Shown here piece by piece: positions 1 to 9,568 of a DNA stretch of 64,000 nt. Position 1 is the first letter of the stretch, and the number at the start of each line of letters is the position of its first letter. The stretch spans positions 310,001 to 374,000 of the forward strand of contig NZ_CP062973.1 in NCBI RefSeq assembly GCF_017311165.1, read 5' to 3'. The translations under genes were made by a program, and so were the position numbers. This stretch comes from Psychroflexus sp. ALD_RP9 (GTDB taxonomy: Bacteria; Bacteroidota; Bacteroidia; Flavobacteriales; Flavobacteriaceae). The notes beneath the pieces were generated by a model. It searched no databases, was not told the DNA's origin, and saw nothing but the letters and a program-made list of their open reading frames with translations.

Positions 1-37
1 AGAAAAATTCTTAGCTGATTACAATAAAAATAAGTAA
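1..37 (+). CDS. C-terminal tail of an upstream gene (partial)
   Basis: From base 2 the reading frame gives EKFLADYNKNK and then TAA at 35-37. A strong hairpin terminator follows 41 bases later. This suits the end of a gene that begins before the window. Only about eleven residues are visible, so no family can be named. The charged, lysine-rich end is typical of a soluble protein, but that is weak evidence. Confidence 0.4.
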   Translation, partial: EKFLADYNKNK

Positions 38-78
38 CTAAAACTGTTGATACGTTTATTTTAAAATTTATCACAAAA

Positions 79-115
79 GAACAAGCCCTGAAATATTTCA
101 GGGCTTGTTCTTTTT
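79..115 (+). terminator. Rho-independent terminator of the upstream gene
   Basis: A perfect 16-bp inverted repeat (79-94 against 95-110, core AAGCCCTG/CAGGGCTT) is followed by TTTTT at 111-115. It separates the upstream gene from the secreted-protein gene starting at 185. Confidence 0.85.
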
Positions 116-136
116 AAGCGATTTTGTTATAATTTA

Positions 137-168
137 TTGCTTTAAAATTATTTTTATTGCTATTTTTG
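137..168 (+). promoter_or_regulatory. Bacteroidota-type promoter for the giant T9SS protein
   Basis: TTG at 137-139, 21 bases of spacer, then TATTTTTG at 161-168. This fits the -33 TTG / -7 TAnnTTTG consensus. The box ends 16 bases before the ATG at 185. Confidence 0.6.
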
Positions 169-184
169 AATAAACACTATCAAT

Positions 185-3100
185 ATGAATCGAATAATTA
201 CTCTTCTATCCTGCTTATTTTTATTATTCAGTATTAAAACAAAAGCGCAATGCTCAACAACTCCTGCACAGGTTTCAGATATAACTTTAAGTGTAAATGC
301 TGGCTCTCTTTCAGTTAACTGGAACGAAGTCAGTGCAGACACTCGATATTTAGTTATTGGTCGTGAAGCATCAGAAACAACTTTTACTCCTTTAAACGGA
401 ACTACTTACACAACCGGAGCTAACTTAAATTTTATGGCAGCTACAACTTTAGGTGGTGACAACTCAAAACTTTTAGCAAATACTTCTAATGAAAGCGTTA
501 ACATAAGTGGCTTAGAAGAAGGTAAAACATATCATATCACCATATTTGCATTCTGTAACAATGGTAAGTTATATAATACTAACATCACAAATGAAGCTAA
601 TTCAGATTCAATTTTATTTACAATTAATTATTGCTCTATAAGTTCAAATAGTGCTAGTGATACAGATATTAATAGCATCTCGACAGATGGTTTTAGTAAT
701 TCAGACGCTGGCGGAACAGAATCAACTGAGTATTATGATAATACCAATCTTAGTCCAATTGAGATTTTCAGAGACACAGTATTTGATTTAGACTTAAATG
801 TTAGCTCAAGCAGCACAGAAGCTTCTCAAGTTATTGTTTGGATAGATTTTAATCGTGATGGTGATTTTAATGACTCATCTGAAAGTATTGATTTTGGTGA
901 AATTAGCGCTAATACTACATCAACCTTGACGCAAGCTATAGAAGTTCCTGTAAATGCAACCTTAGGCACGACTAGATTAAGAGTAGTTATTAAAGAAGGG
1001 ACTTCAGATCCTTCAAATTGTGGTAATCAAAACGGAATCGAAGTTGAAGATTACAGCATTAATATTAATACAATTAACACATCTGATGTTTTAAACATCT
1101 CTAATAATTCAACCTCAAACACAATAACAGCGAATGAACAAACAGTAGATTTTGGTGGCATCGACTCAGGTGTTGGTTTTGAATCTATATTTTTTGAAAT
1201 TAAAGATGACAGTAATTTTCCTGATGGAAAAAACACAGAAGTTAGCCAAATGACGCTCCGAGAAGGAAACAATAATACCTTTAATTGGGATGGTTTAGAC
1301 CTTAATAAAGTTGTAATAACGTATAGCGATAATTCAGATTTCACGAGTGCATCAACACTAATACTTACATCAGCTGAAGTAACACAAACGGCAAATTCTC
1401 TAAGTTTAGACTTATCAAGTTCAACAATAAACATTTTAGACAATACCTCTAAATACTTTAAAATAAATTTATTTTTAGATGAAACACTGCCAGTTGATAG
1501 CGATCAAAGTCTTTTTCAAGCTGAAGTTACTTACAACAACCTCGGATTTTCAACCACAACTGGCAGTAATGGTTTCTTAAGCGAAATTAATTCTGGAAAT
1601 GATATTTTAGGTCCAGAACTTACCATTAATGTAGAAGCTTCTCAACTAATATTCACCAACACCTTTTTAAGTGACTATTTTGTAAATATAAATTTTGAAA
1701 CTATAACTGTTCAAGCTAAAGACATTAACGGGAATTTAGATACAGATTACTCAAATGAGATTACTTTAAGCTCAGATGATCTCAATGGTATTGACATCTC
1801 AGTCGATGCTACAAATTCGGTACTTGCTGAAAATGGTGAAGCAAATTTTAATGCTATTTTTTATGATGAAATAGCCACCGCAGAAACACTTCAAGCAACT
1901 GATGGAACATTAACTTCAAATTCTTCCTCAAGTTTTAATGTAATTGAAACTGATGCAGATACACAAATTGAATCACCTACTGCTCAAATTTTACCAAGTA
2001 CAGTCATTGCTGCAGACCATACAAGTTCAGGAACACCAATTGAAGTTTTCAGATTTGATATTGAAGACTTAGGGACTTCAGATGGTTTATCAACCTTTGT
2101 AACTGAAATTAAATTTACTTCAGCAGATAACAATACAGCTAATTTTCAAGATGTTATCAACAACATTAGCCTATCAGACGGAACACAAACCTATATAGCA
2201 GATAGCTTTACTACCACTCAAGACACCATTACCTTAAGCTTTGCGGCAACACCGATTGAAGTGAACGATGCCTCAACTTTAACTCTTACTGCTTCAGTTG
2301 AACTTTCAAATAATCCAATTGTAGATAATAGCATTATAGCTTTAGAGATTGATACTTCTAATCACGAATTTAGTTCTACTAATCAAGGTTCAAATTTTGA
2401 AGAAAACCAGAGCAACGGAATTATTACAGGACCTGAAATTACTCTAAATGTTGTTGCAACTGAACTTATTTTCTCAAAACAACCTAGCAATACGTTAATT
2501 GGACAAACAATAGTTCCAGCAGTTGAAGTTGCTGCGGTAGACATTAATAATAACTTAGATACTGATTATTCACAAGATATTACATTAACACCAAGTGGTG
2601 TATCAACAATAAGCCTTAGTTCAATTCTTACAGAACAAGCAGCCAGCGGTATTGCCACATTTGATGATTTAAGTTATTCTTCAATTGGTATCGACAATTC
2701 TTTATCTGCAGAAGATAATTCAGCTCCGACAAGTTTGGTTAGCGGTACTAGTAACTTATTTGAAATTTTAGGTACATTTGATGAAACAAGTTTAGTGAAC
2801 ACGCCTGTGTCGCAATCAACTAATCAAATTATTGAAGCCGCATCATTTACTGATGCATCATCTACATTCGAAGTTTTTAGTTTTAGTTTAAATGATACAG
2901 GTCCAGATGGTTTATCGACCAATGTTACGCGAGTAAGTTTTACGCCTTCAACTGAAAATACAGCTGACTGGAGTGATCATATTTCGGGACTTGTTTTAAG
3001 TGATGGGACTACAACTTATACGCCAGATTCTTCAACAATAACTGATACCGAAATTACACTTGTGTTTAACACACCGATAATTATTGAAGACTCATCAAGT

Positions 3101-6061
3101 TTAGAACTCAAAGTAAACGCTTTTTTAAATACAACTAATATTGTAGATGGCGCTATTATTAGTTTTGAAATATTAACTTCTAATACAGCATTCAGTGCAA
3201 ATACTTCAGGAAGTCGATTTAATTCACCTTACGTTACAGAAACAATTACAGGTCCAGAAATAACCATAGACGTTGTAGGTACTGAACTTGCTTTTTCATC
3301 TCAGCCTACAAATACGTTAATATTTCAAAACATGTCTACAGTCGAAGTAAGCCTGAGCGATGTTAACGGCAATGAAGATACAACCTCAACAATACAAGTC
3401 AATATCACATCTACAGGTAGTTTAGTTGGTGGTACGACTTCTTCCCAAACTAGTAACGCCTTTGCTTCATTCGGTGATATCGTTCACGACGCTACAGGTA
3501 CAGGCTTAACTCTAACTGCTAACGCAACAGGGTTTACCTCGATTACTTCAACAAGTTTTGATATCACAGATGAAGAAGTCATTGCATTACAAGATTGGGA
3601 TGACACCACACCTGTTTGGACTATAAATTCTGTAAGTTCACTTACAAATGCAGGTTGGGATATTAATTATTTCGGAGAAATTAACACTTCAAATGTTAAC
3701 GTAAATGAATTCTCCAACACTTTATTTTCTGGTGAAATTTTTGGTATTAATAACCTTCTAGCCATCACAGGTGCTTCAAATCCTGAGTTGATCGAGTTAG
3801 TTAATGTCGATGTTTCTAACTATAACGACATTTCTTTTTCATTTGACTATGAATATTTAAATCTAGATGATGCTGTTGATGTTCTATCTTATGAACTATT
3901 TTATGATGATGTTTCACAAGGTGAAGTAAGCCTTCTATCTACTGGAACAGATCAAGACTTGAGTGGAAACATTAATCTGAGTATAGATGAAAGTGGTGGA
4001 GAAATCAGTAACATACGTGTAACGCTCAAAGTATTTAATAATAGTTTAGATGAATATATTGGGATAGATAATATCTCTCTTTTGGGTAAAAAAGCAAGTA
4101 TAGATTACGTTTATGATGGCACAAGTTGGTCTCCAGAAAATCCTGATGGCATTGCAACAATTCAGGATAATCTTACAGTAGAATCAGGAACAACTAGTTT
4201 AAACTCAATTAACTTTTGCAATAACCTACAAATTGATGCTGGCGCAACTTTAAATTTAAATGCGGCAACAACCTTTTCTGGTGATATCATAAACGATGGT
4301 GAGTTAAATGCTACAGATGCAGATCTAGAATTTAAAGGCTCAACTGCCCAAAATTTAACCTCATCAACCAAAATAAATGTAAAATCGATTAAATTAAGTA
4401 ATTCAAACAATCTCACACTAGACACGGACATCGATTTGTTTGAAACCCTAACAATAGATGCAGGAAATATTAATATTACTACTAATGACACCTTAACTCT
4501 AAGAAGTAATGCGTTAGGCACGGCATCTATCGGTCAAATTGCTAACGGTTCATCAATCAGTGGTGGGATTATAATTGAGCAATTTATTCCACAATCTAAC
4601 CGTGCATTTAGATATTTATCATCACCAATTTCTACAACAACTTCAATTAATGACAACTGGCAAGAAGGCCAAAATAATAATTCTGGAGAAATTTCAAACT
4701 ATAACGAAAATTGGAATGATTATGTTGCTAATGGACACAATAATAACAATAATCCAGGATTTGGAACTCATATAACTGGATCTAACACAGGCTCTGATGG
4801 TTTCGATGAAACTCTCACTGGTAATTCGTCTATATTTAGTTGGGATAATTCGTTTCAACAATGGAATTCAATCTCAAATACGCAATCTAATTCATTAATT
4901 GCTGGCAATGCTTACACAGTTTTGATTAGAGGCGACAGGTCTACTAGTTTATTTTCAAACTCAGTTGTCGGAGGTGCAACAACATTAAGAATAAAAGACA
5001 ATGCTGAAAACCTAGTTTATGGTAATACAAATGTCAATAGCAATTTATTAAATTCTGAAGCCATTGGAAGCTGGAATTTAATTGGGAACTTATATCAAGC
5101 TAAAGTTGATATGCAACAATTAACTAACAATTCAACTGATATTCAAACAAACTATTATTATGTTTATGACCCAACTCTAAATCAGCGTGGTGGTTATGTA
5201 GCTGTAGACTTAAACACCATTAATGGCTCGCCAACGCCAAGTTCAAATCAAGACAAATACTTACAACCTGGCCAAGCCTTTTTTATACAAAATACAGGAA
5301 TTTCACCTCAGTTAAGTTTTCAAGAAAACTATAAAAAAGCCGGGCAAGTCACAAATGTTGTTTTAAATACTTCAAATAATACTGACTTTAAAGAAGTTAA
5401 TATTGAAGTATTTAAAAATCAAACTTTAGTTGATGGTGCAAAAGTTGAGTTTGGAAGCCAATATAGTGATGAAGTTAACTTTGAAGATGCTTTAAAATTA
5501 TGGAATAATGACGAAAGTTTAGCAATTAAAAATAATGAAGATTATTTGAGTATTGATAAAAGAAATACTTTAAATCAGGATACTGAAATAAATTTATTCT
5601 TATGGAATTTTACTTCAACTAATTATATCTTTAAAATAAATATCACTAATGTTGAAAACGCAATATTATATGATCAATATTTAGAGACTTATACAGCATT
5701 AGAAAGCGGGCAAAATTCAATTGATGTTGAAATTGATGAAGCCATAACTGAATCGATTGACTCTAACCGTTTTAAGATTATTTTTGATCCAACAACGCTT
5801 AACTTTGAGAATTTTGAAGACTCCATTGAAGCGCTTAGCATTTACCCGAACCCGAATTCTGGTAAATTGATTAACATAAAAGGAAACTATGACTTCGAAA
5901 ACATTAAAGTTAATATTTATGATCAATTTGGAAGACTTATTAACTCGCCTTCAATAAAACAACAACAAATCGATTTAGAGACTGCTTTAAATCCTGGTAT
6001 TTACTTTATAGAATTTAATAATGGTGATATTAAATCGACTAAAAAACTGATCGTTAAATAG
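185..6061 (+). CDS. Giant secreted repeat protein with GEVED domain and T9SS sorting domain
   Basis: This 1958-residue protein is predicted to be exported. Residues 1-21 are a Sec signal peptide ending KTKAQ. A fibronectin III-like segment lies at about 22-140 and a GEVED domain at about 205-293 (WIDFNRDGDFND, then GIEVEDYSI). Three tandem units of about 260-290 residues follow (about 306-589, 590-867 and 868-1128). Each ends with a GPE(L/I)T(I/L)(N/D)V block and an Ig-like stretch containing D(I/V)NxNxDT. Next come a jelly-roll-like region and a beta-rich region (about 1290-1500). A segment at about 1730-1880 contains YLSIDKRN, and a type A T9SS sorting domain (SIYPNPNSGK to KKLIVK) occupies about 1883-1958. 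It is rich in Ser, Thr, Asn and Asp. Role unknown; an adhesin or cell-surface structural protein is plausible. The following gene is a partial paralogue of its C-terminal part. Confidence 0.85.
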   Translation: MNRIITLLSCLFLLFSIKTKAQCSTTPAQVSDITLSVNAGSLSVNWNEVSADTRYLVIGREASETTFTPLNGTTYTTGANLNFMAATTLGGDNSKLLANTSNESVNISGLEEGKTYHITIFAFCNNGKLYNTNITNEANSDSILFTINYCSISSNSASDTDINSISTDGFSNSDAGGTESTEYYDNTNLSPIEIFRDTVFDLDLNVSSSSTEASQVIVWIDFNRDGDFNDSSESIDFGEISANTTSTLTQAIEVPVNATLGTTRLRVVIKEGTSDPSNCGNQNGIEVEDYSININTINTSDVLNISNNSTSNTITANEQTVDFGGIDSGVGFESIFFEIKDDSNFPDGKNTEVSQMTLREGNNNTFNWDGLDLNKVVITYSDNSDFTSASTLILTSAEVTQTANSLSLDLSSSTINILDNTSKYFKINLFLDETLPVDSDQSLFQAEVTYNNLGFSTTTGSNGFLSEINSGNDILGPELTINVEASQLIFTNTFLSDYFVNINFETITVQAKDINGNLDTDYSNEITLSSDDLNGIDISVDATNSVLAENGEANFNAIFYDEIATAETLQATDGTLTSNSSSSFNVIETDADTQIESPTAQILPSTVIAADHTSSGTPIEVFRFDIEDLGTSDGLSTFVTEIKFTSADNNTANFQDVINNISLSDGTQTYIADSFTTTQDTITLSFAATPIEVNDASTLTLTASVELSNNPIVDNSIIALEIDTSNHEFSSTNQGSNFEENQSNGIITGPEITLNVVATELIFSKQPSNTLIGQTIVPAVEVAAVDINNNLDTDYSQDITLTPSGVSTISLSSILTEQAASGIATFDDLSYSSIGIDNSLSAEDNSAPTSLVSGTSNLFEILGTFDETSLVNTPVSQSTNQIIEAASFTDASSTFEVFSFSLNDTGPDGLSTNVTRVSFTPSTENTADWSDHISGLVLSDGTTTYTPDSSTITDTEITLVFNTPIIIEDSSSLELKVNAFLNTTNIVDGAIISFEILTSNTAFSANTSGSRFNSPYVTETITGPEITIDVVGTELAFSSQPTNTLIFQNMSTVEVSLSDVNGNEDTTSTIQVNITSTGSLVGGTTSSQTSNAFASFGDIVHDATGTGLTLTANATGFTSITSTSFDITDEEVIALQDWDDTTPVWTINSVSSLTNAGWDINYFGEINTSNVNVNEFSNTLFSGEIFGINNLLAITGASNPELIELVNVDVSNYNDISFSFDYEYLNLDDAVDVLSYELFYDDVSQGEVSLLSTGTDQDLSGNINLSIDESGGEISNIRVTLKVFNNSLDEYIGIDNISLLGKKASIDYVYDGTSWSPENPDGIATIQDNLTVESGTTSLNSINFCNNLQIDAGATLNLNAATTFSGDIINDGELNATDADLEFKGSTAQNLTSSTKINVKSIKLSNSNNLTLDTDIDLFETLTIDAGNINITTNDTLTLRSNALGTASIGQIANGSSISGGIIIEQFIPQSNRAFRYLSSPISTTTSINDNWQEGQNNNSGEISNYNENWNDYVANGHNNNNNPGFGTHITGSNTGSDGFDETLTGNSSIFSWDNSFQQWNSISNTQSNSLIAGNAYTVLIRGDRSTSLFSNSVVGGATTLRIKDNAENLVYGNTNVNSNLLNSEAIGSWNLIGNLYQAKVDMQQLTNNSTDIQTNYYYVYDPTLNQRGGYVAVDLNTINGSPTPSSNQDKYLQPGQAFFIQNTGISPQLSFQENYKKAGQVTNVVLNTSNNTDFKEVNIEVFKNQTLVDGAKVEFGSQYSDEVNFEDALKLWNNDESLAIKNNEDYLSIDKRNTLNQDTEINLFLWNFTSTNYIFKINITNVENAILYDQYLETYTALESGQNSIDVEIDEAITESIDSNRFKIIFDPTTLNFENFEDSIEALSIYPNPNSGKLINIKGNYDFENIKVNIYDQFGRLINSPSIKQQQIDLETALNPGIYFIEFNNGDIKSTKKLIVK

Positions 6062-6081
6062 TTAATTCAAAAGATTAAAGA

Positions 6082-6112
6082 AAAAACCTGAGATTAATTC
6101 TCAGGTTTTTTT
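6082..6112 (+). terminator. Rho-independent terminator
   Basis: Hairpin AAAAACCTGAGA / TCTCAGGTTTTT (6082-6093 and 6099-6110) with a T tract, 20 bases after the stop of the giant secreted protein. Confidence 0.8.
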
Positions 6113-6184
6113 ATGTTAAAAAATTATATTTTTTGCTTACAATTAATATTTTTTGCTATTTTTATGTATGCAAAAACAATACTT

Positions 6185-6958
6185 ATGAAATCAATTACTT
6201 TTTTAACATGTTTAATGACCATTTTCGGGAGTGTTTATGGTATGCAGAATAACAATAGCGGAGAAATAACAGCTGATCTTTACCGAGTGACTAATACAGA
6301 TGAAATTTTAGTTGATGGTGTTAGGATTCAATTTAATGAACTCTACTCTGACCAAGTATTAAATGAAGATGCAGGGAAAATGTGGAATCCTGATGAAAGC
6401 ATAGCAATTCTAAATCAAAGCTACTATCTGAGTATTGATAAAAGAAATTTATATAATCCAAATACAGAAATTAAATTTTACTTTTATAATTACGTTGCTA
6501 CAAATTATAAACTTGAAATTAATAGTGATTTAAATGATCAAGTGTATTTATACGACAGTATGGCAAATACCTATTCAACTCTAACTCCTGGAACAAATAT
6601 TATCTACTACAGTGTTGAAAACAATCAAATTTCAGCTTCACCAGAACGTTTTAAAATTGTATTTACAAATCCTTTTGATAACACTTTATCTACTACAGAG
6701 ATAACATCAAAAAATATAAAAATTTATCCAAACCCTTCTAAGGATGGTTTTGTAAATATAGATACACATTTACTAAAAGGTCTAGACGTTGAACTTTTAG
6801 TTTATGACCAACTAGGACGCCAAGTATTCAAAGACAAAAGAAACATTCAAACTAATAGCTCAATGCTTAATTTAAGCACCTCAGTTAAACAAGGCACCTA
6901 CATGCTACAAATTAAAACAGACCAACAACAATTTACCAAGCGTTTAGTGGTATTATAA
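6185..6958 (+). CDS. Small secreted T9SS protein, partial paralogue of the preceding gene
   Basis: The ATG at 6185 is preferred over an in-frame ATG at 6113 because it begins a clean signal peptide (MKSITFLTCLMTIFGSVYG), while 6113 lies against the preceding terminator. The product has 257 residues. The mature part aligns by eye with about residues 1730-1958 of the upstream protein: LVDGAKVEFG versus LVDGVRIQFN, LWNNDESLAI versus MWNPDESIAI, and YLSIDKRN in both. It ends in a type A T9SS sorting domain (IYPNPSKDGF to KRLVVL). The long repeat region of the neighbour is absent. Secretion by T9SS is inferred; function is unknown. Confidence 0.8.
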   Translation: MKSITFLTCLMTIFGSVYGMQNNNSGEITADLYRVTNTDEILVDGVRIQFNELYSDQVLNEDAGKMWNPDESIAILNQSYYLSIDKRNLYNPNTEIKFYFYNYVATNYKLEINSDLNDQVYLYDSMANTYSTLTPGTNIIYYSVENNQISASPERFKIVFTNPFDNTLSTTEITSKNIKIYPNPSKDGFVNIDTHLLKGLDVELLVYDQLGRQVFKDKRNIQTNSSMLNLSTSVKQGTYMLQIKTDQQQFTKRLVVL

Positions 6959-6965
6959 GTTATAT

Positions 6966-7988
6966 TTAGATGTTATCTAATAAATGCCTAACATAATCAT
7001 GTTGGGCATTTGTGTAATCTAAATGCGTCACCATTCGCATTTTACCTTCACCCATATTACTGATTCTAACTGAATGTTGATCTAAATGATTTAAAAAATC
7101 GTGTTCTGAAATTGAATCAGAATTCAAATAAAAAATAATTATATTCGTTTCTACATTTTCAACTGAAGCTATATAACTTTGTTCGTTTAAGCAAGTCTCT
7201 AGTTCTTTTGCTTTCTGATGATCGACTTTCAGTTGCTCTAAATGATTTTCTAAAGCATAAAGACCAGCAGCAGCTGCAAAGCCAACCTGACGCATACCAC
7301 CACCTAAAACCTTTCTTACTCGAATAGCATTTTTCATTATTCTAGAATCACCAACTAAAACAGTTCCCATAGGTGCTCCTAAACCTTTTGACAAACAAAT
7401 TGATATCGTATCAAATAATTCACCATAAATTTTAGGTTCATGTTGTTTAGCCACAATAGCATTCATTAATCTTGCACCGTCTAAATGCAAACCTAAATTG
7501 TGCTGATTGCATACTTCTCTAATCTTTTTAATTTCCTCTAGATCATAACAAGCACCGCCACCTTTATTAGTTGTATTTTCTAAACAAACTAAAGAAGTTA
7601 AAGGACTATGGTAAAAATCTGGAGCATTGATTCCTGCTTCAACTTGTTTGGCAGTAATAATACCGCGATTACCATCAAGTAGCTTACAACTAACACCACT
7701 ATTAAAAGATGCACCACCACCTTCATAATTATATACATGCGCCCATTTATCGCAAATCAGTTGTTCACCAGGTTGGGTATGCAACTTAATTGCGGTTTGG
7801 TTAGCCATACTTCCTGTCGGAAAATACAAAGCCTCATCCATACCAAATAAGTTAGCCACATAATCCTCAAGCTTATTAACTGTAGGATCTTCTTTGTAAA
7901 CATCATCACCAACTTCAGTCTTCATCATCGCTTGCATCATAGCATGAGTTGGTTTTGTAACCGTATCACTTCTTAAATCGACTTGCAT
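6966..7988 (-). CDS. ltaE: Low-specificity L-threonine aldolase
   Basis: PLP-dependent aldolase of fold type I that splits L-threonine or L-allo-threonine into glycine and acetaldehyde in the cytoplasm. The N-terminus MQVDLRSDTVTKP is the family hallmark. The PLP-lysine region reads SICLSKGLGAPMG, preceded by LHLDGARLMNA. The start at 7988 gives 340 residues, the usual family length. An in-frame ATG 27 codons upstream (8069) would overlap the start of prfB and adds no recognisable sequence, so it was rejected. The gene is divergent from prfB and convergent with the small T9SS gene, 7 bases away. Confidence 0.9.
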   Translation of the reverse strand: MQVDLRSDTVTKPTHAMMQAMMKTEVGDDVYKEDPTVNKLEDYVANLFGMDEALYFPTGSMANQTAIKLHTQPGEQLICDKWAHVYNYEGGGASFNSGVSCKLLDGNRGIITAKQVEAGINAPDFYHSPLTSLVCLENTTNKGGGACYDLEEIKKIREVCNQHNLGLHLDGARLMNAIVAKQHEPKIYGELFDTISICLSKGLGAPMGTVLVGDSRIMKNAIRVRKVLGGGMRQVGFAAAAGLYALENHLEQLKVDHQKAKELETCLNEQSYIASVENVETNIIIFYLNSDSISEHDFLNHLDQHSVRISNMGEGKMRMVTHLDYTNAQHDYVRHLLDNI

Positions 7989-8021
7989 AACAATTTTTAT
8001 TTCAAATAAACAATAAAGGTA

Positions 8022-8052
8022 TTGATATGCCAACTCATATTTTCTAAATTTG
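8022..8052 (+). promoter_or_regulatory. Promoter of prfB
   Basis: TTG at 8022-8024, 20 bases of spacer, TAAATTTG at 8045-8052, and the ATG at 8068. It matches the Bacteroidota -33/-7 consensus. Confidence 0.6.
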
Positions 8053-8067
8053 TTCAAAAAATTAGAC

Positions 8068-9178
8068 ATGATTAATCAAGACACACTCAAATCATTACAA
8101 AAAAGATTAACCGCTCTAAAACAGTATCTTTGACTTAGATGCTAAAGCCATAAAAATTTCAAATGAAGAGGAAAAAACCTTTGCGCCTGATTTTTGGGAT
8201 CAACCACGTGAAGCCCAAATTATCATGCAAGAAATCAATAAGGAAAAACAGTGGATAAAAGATTTTAACCACGCCAAAACTTTAGTTGAAGAAACCGAAA
8301 CTCTTTACGAATTTTTTAAAGAAGACGAAGTAACCGAAACTGAAGTTGAAACTGCCTACGCTAAAGCAATTGCCTCAATTGAAGATTTAGAATTTAAAAA
8401 CATGCTTTCAGATGAAAGTGACGAGCTAACAGCTGTTCTACAAATTACTGCTGGTGCTGGTGGTACCGAAAGTTGCGATTGGGCTGAAATGCTTATGCGA
8501 ATGTATATCATGTGGGCTGAACGAAAAGGCTTTAAAATAAAAGAACTCAACAACCAATCTGGAGATGTTGCAGGCATAAAAACAGTAACATTAGAAATTG
8601 AAGGCGATTATGCTTTTGGTTGGCTTAAAGGTGAAAATGGTGTACACCGATTAGTTAGAATTTCTCCTTTTGACAGTAACGCTAAACGTCACACTTCTTT
8701 TGCTTCGGTTTACGTCTATCCCTTAGTTGATGACCGCATAGAAATAGATATTAACCCTGCAGATATAAAATGGGATTTTGCGCGTTCGAGTGGTGCTGGT
8801 GGCCAAAATGTAAACAAAGTAGAAACCAAAGCCATTTTAACACATCACCCAAGCGGTATAATTATACATAATTCTGAGACTCGCTCGCAGTTAGAAAACC
8901 GTGAAAAAGCAATGCAAATGCTTAAATCTCAACTTTATGAGATTGAATTACAAAAGCAGTTATCAGCCCGAAATGAAATTGAATCTGAGAAAAAAAGTAT
9001 TGAATGGGGTTCTCAAATTAGAAATTATGTGATGCATCCTTACAAACTCGTTAAAGATGTTAGAACAAACTATGAAACAGGCAATGTTGATGCCGTAATG
9101 AACGGAAACATTGATGAATTTTTAAAAGCTTACCTTATGGCAGAAGGACAAAAAACGGAACAAACAGAAGAATTATGA
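8068..9178 (+). CDS. prfB: Peptide chain release factor 2, made by programmed +1 frameshift
   Basis: RF2 recognises UGA and UAA stop codons and triggers peptide release. The coding sequence is in two frames. ATG at 8068 gives 21 residues (MINQDTLKSLQKRLTALKQYL) and stops at UGA 8131-8133. Skipping T8131 resumes at GAC 8132 (DLDAKAIKIS...) and runs to 9178, for 369 residues in all, the normal RF2 length. The slip site CTT-TGA-C is the classic autoregulatory one: low RF2 favours the shift. The stop-recognition motif SPF (in RISPFDSNAKR) and the catalytic GGQ loop (SSGAGGQNVNK) are present. Unlike E. coli, no AGGGGG-type element precedes the slip site. The end overlaps the next gene by 4 bases (ATGA). 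Confidence 0.95.
8125..8134 (+). promoter_or_regulatory. RF2 programmed +1 frameshift site
   Basis: TAT CTT TGA C: the CTT tRNA slips to TTG when UGA (8131-8133) is read slowly. The 20 bases upstream (ending CTCTAAAACAG) contain no SD-like AGGGG. Confidence 0.9.
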
Positions 9179-9516
9179 TAAAAATTTACCACAACCCAAG
9201 ATGTAAAAAATCTCGTGAAGGTTTACAAATATTAGAGGAAGCTAAGGTTGAGTTTGAAATTATTAAGTATTTAGATGAAGCTCCTTCAGTAACAGAAATT
9301 GAATCAATTTTAAAAAAGCTAAATAAGAGACCAATTGAAGTGGTTAGAACCAATGAAAAAATATGGAAAGAAAATTTTAAAGGGAAAGATTTAAGTGATC
9401 AGGATATTATCAAAGCAATGCATTCATTCCCTAAATTAATTGAACGACCAATCGTTATTAACAATCAAAAAGCAGTAATTGGTAGACCACCAGAACAAAT
9501 TAAATCAATAATTTAA
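9175..9516 (+). CDS. arsC: ArsC/Spx-family thioredoxin-fold protein (arsenate reductase-like)
   Basis: This 113-residue protein has the ArsC family N-terminus IYHNPRCKKSREGL. Cys9 is the expected catalytic cysteine that attacks arsenate and is resolved by glutathione or glutaredoxin in E. coli ArsC. The C-terminal RPIVINNQKAVIGRPPE matches the family's RPI and GRP elements. It overlaps prfB by 4 bases, so it is cotranscribed and probably translationally coupled. No arsenic operon genes (arsB, arsR) are nearby, so a general redox role like that of E. coli YfgD is as likely as arsenate reduction. Confidence 0.8.
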   Translation: MIKIYHNPRCKKSREGLQILEEAKVEFEIIKYLDEAPSVTEIESILKKLNKRPIEVVRTNEKIWKENFKGKDLSDQDIIKAMHSFPKLIERPIVINNQKAVIGRPPEQIKSII

Positions 9517-9568
9517 GTTTTTTTAAACATGCATTTCAATTGAAACCTTGTTTATTTAAAGAAAAAAC

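Noticed and set aside
1051..1443. 130-residue open frame on the - strand inside the giant T9SS gene
   Set aside because: It lies fully opposite a well-supported coding region, has no promoter or recognisable domain, and its composition mirrors the + strand.
4162..4521. 119-residue - strand frame inside the same gene
   Set aside because: Shadow of the coding strand; no family features.
6113..6184. 24-residue extension of the small T9SS protein
   Set aside because: It starts at the T tract of the preceding terminator and hides the true signal peptide.
7989..8069. Longer N-terminus for threonine aldolase
   Set aside because: It would overlap the prfB start and promoter; the added residues do not resemble the family.
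8225..9178. prfB starting at ATG 8225
   Set aside because: It would lack the N-terminal domain; the 8068 start with a +1 shift restores a normal-length RF2.
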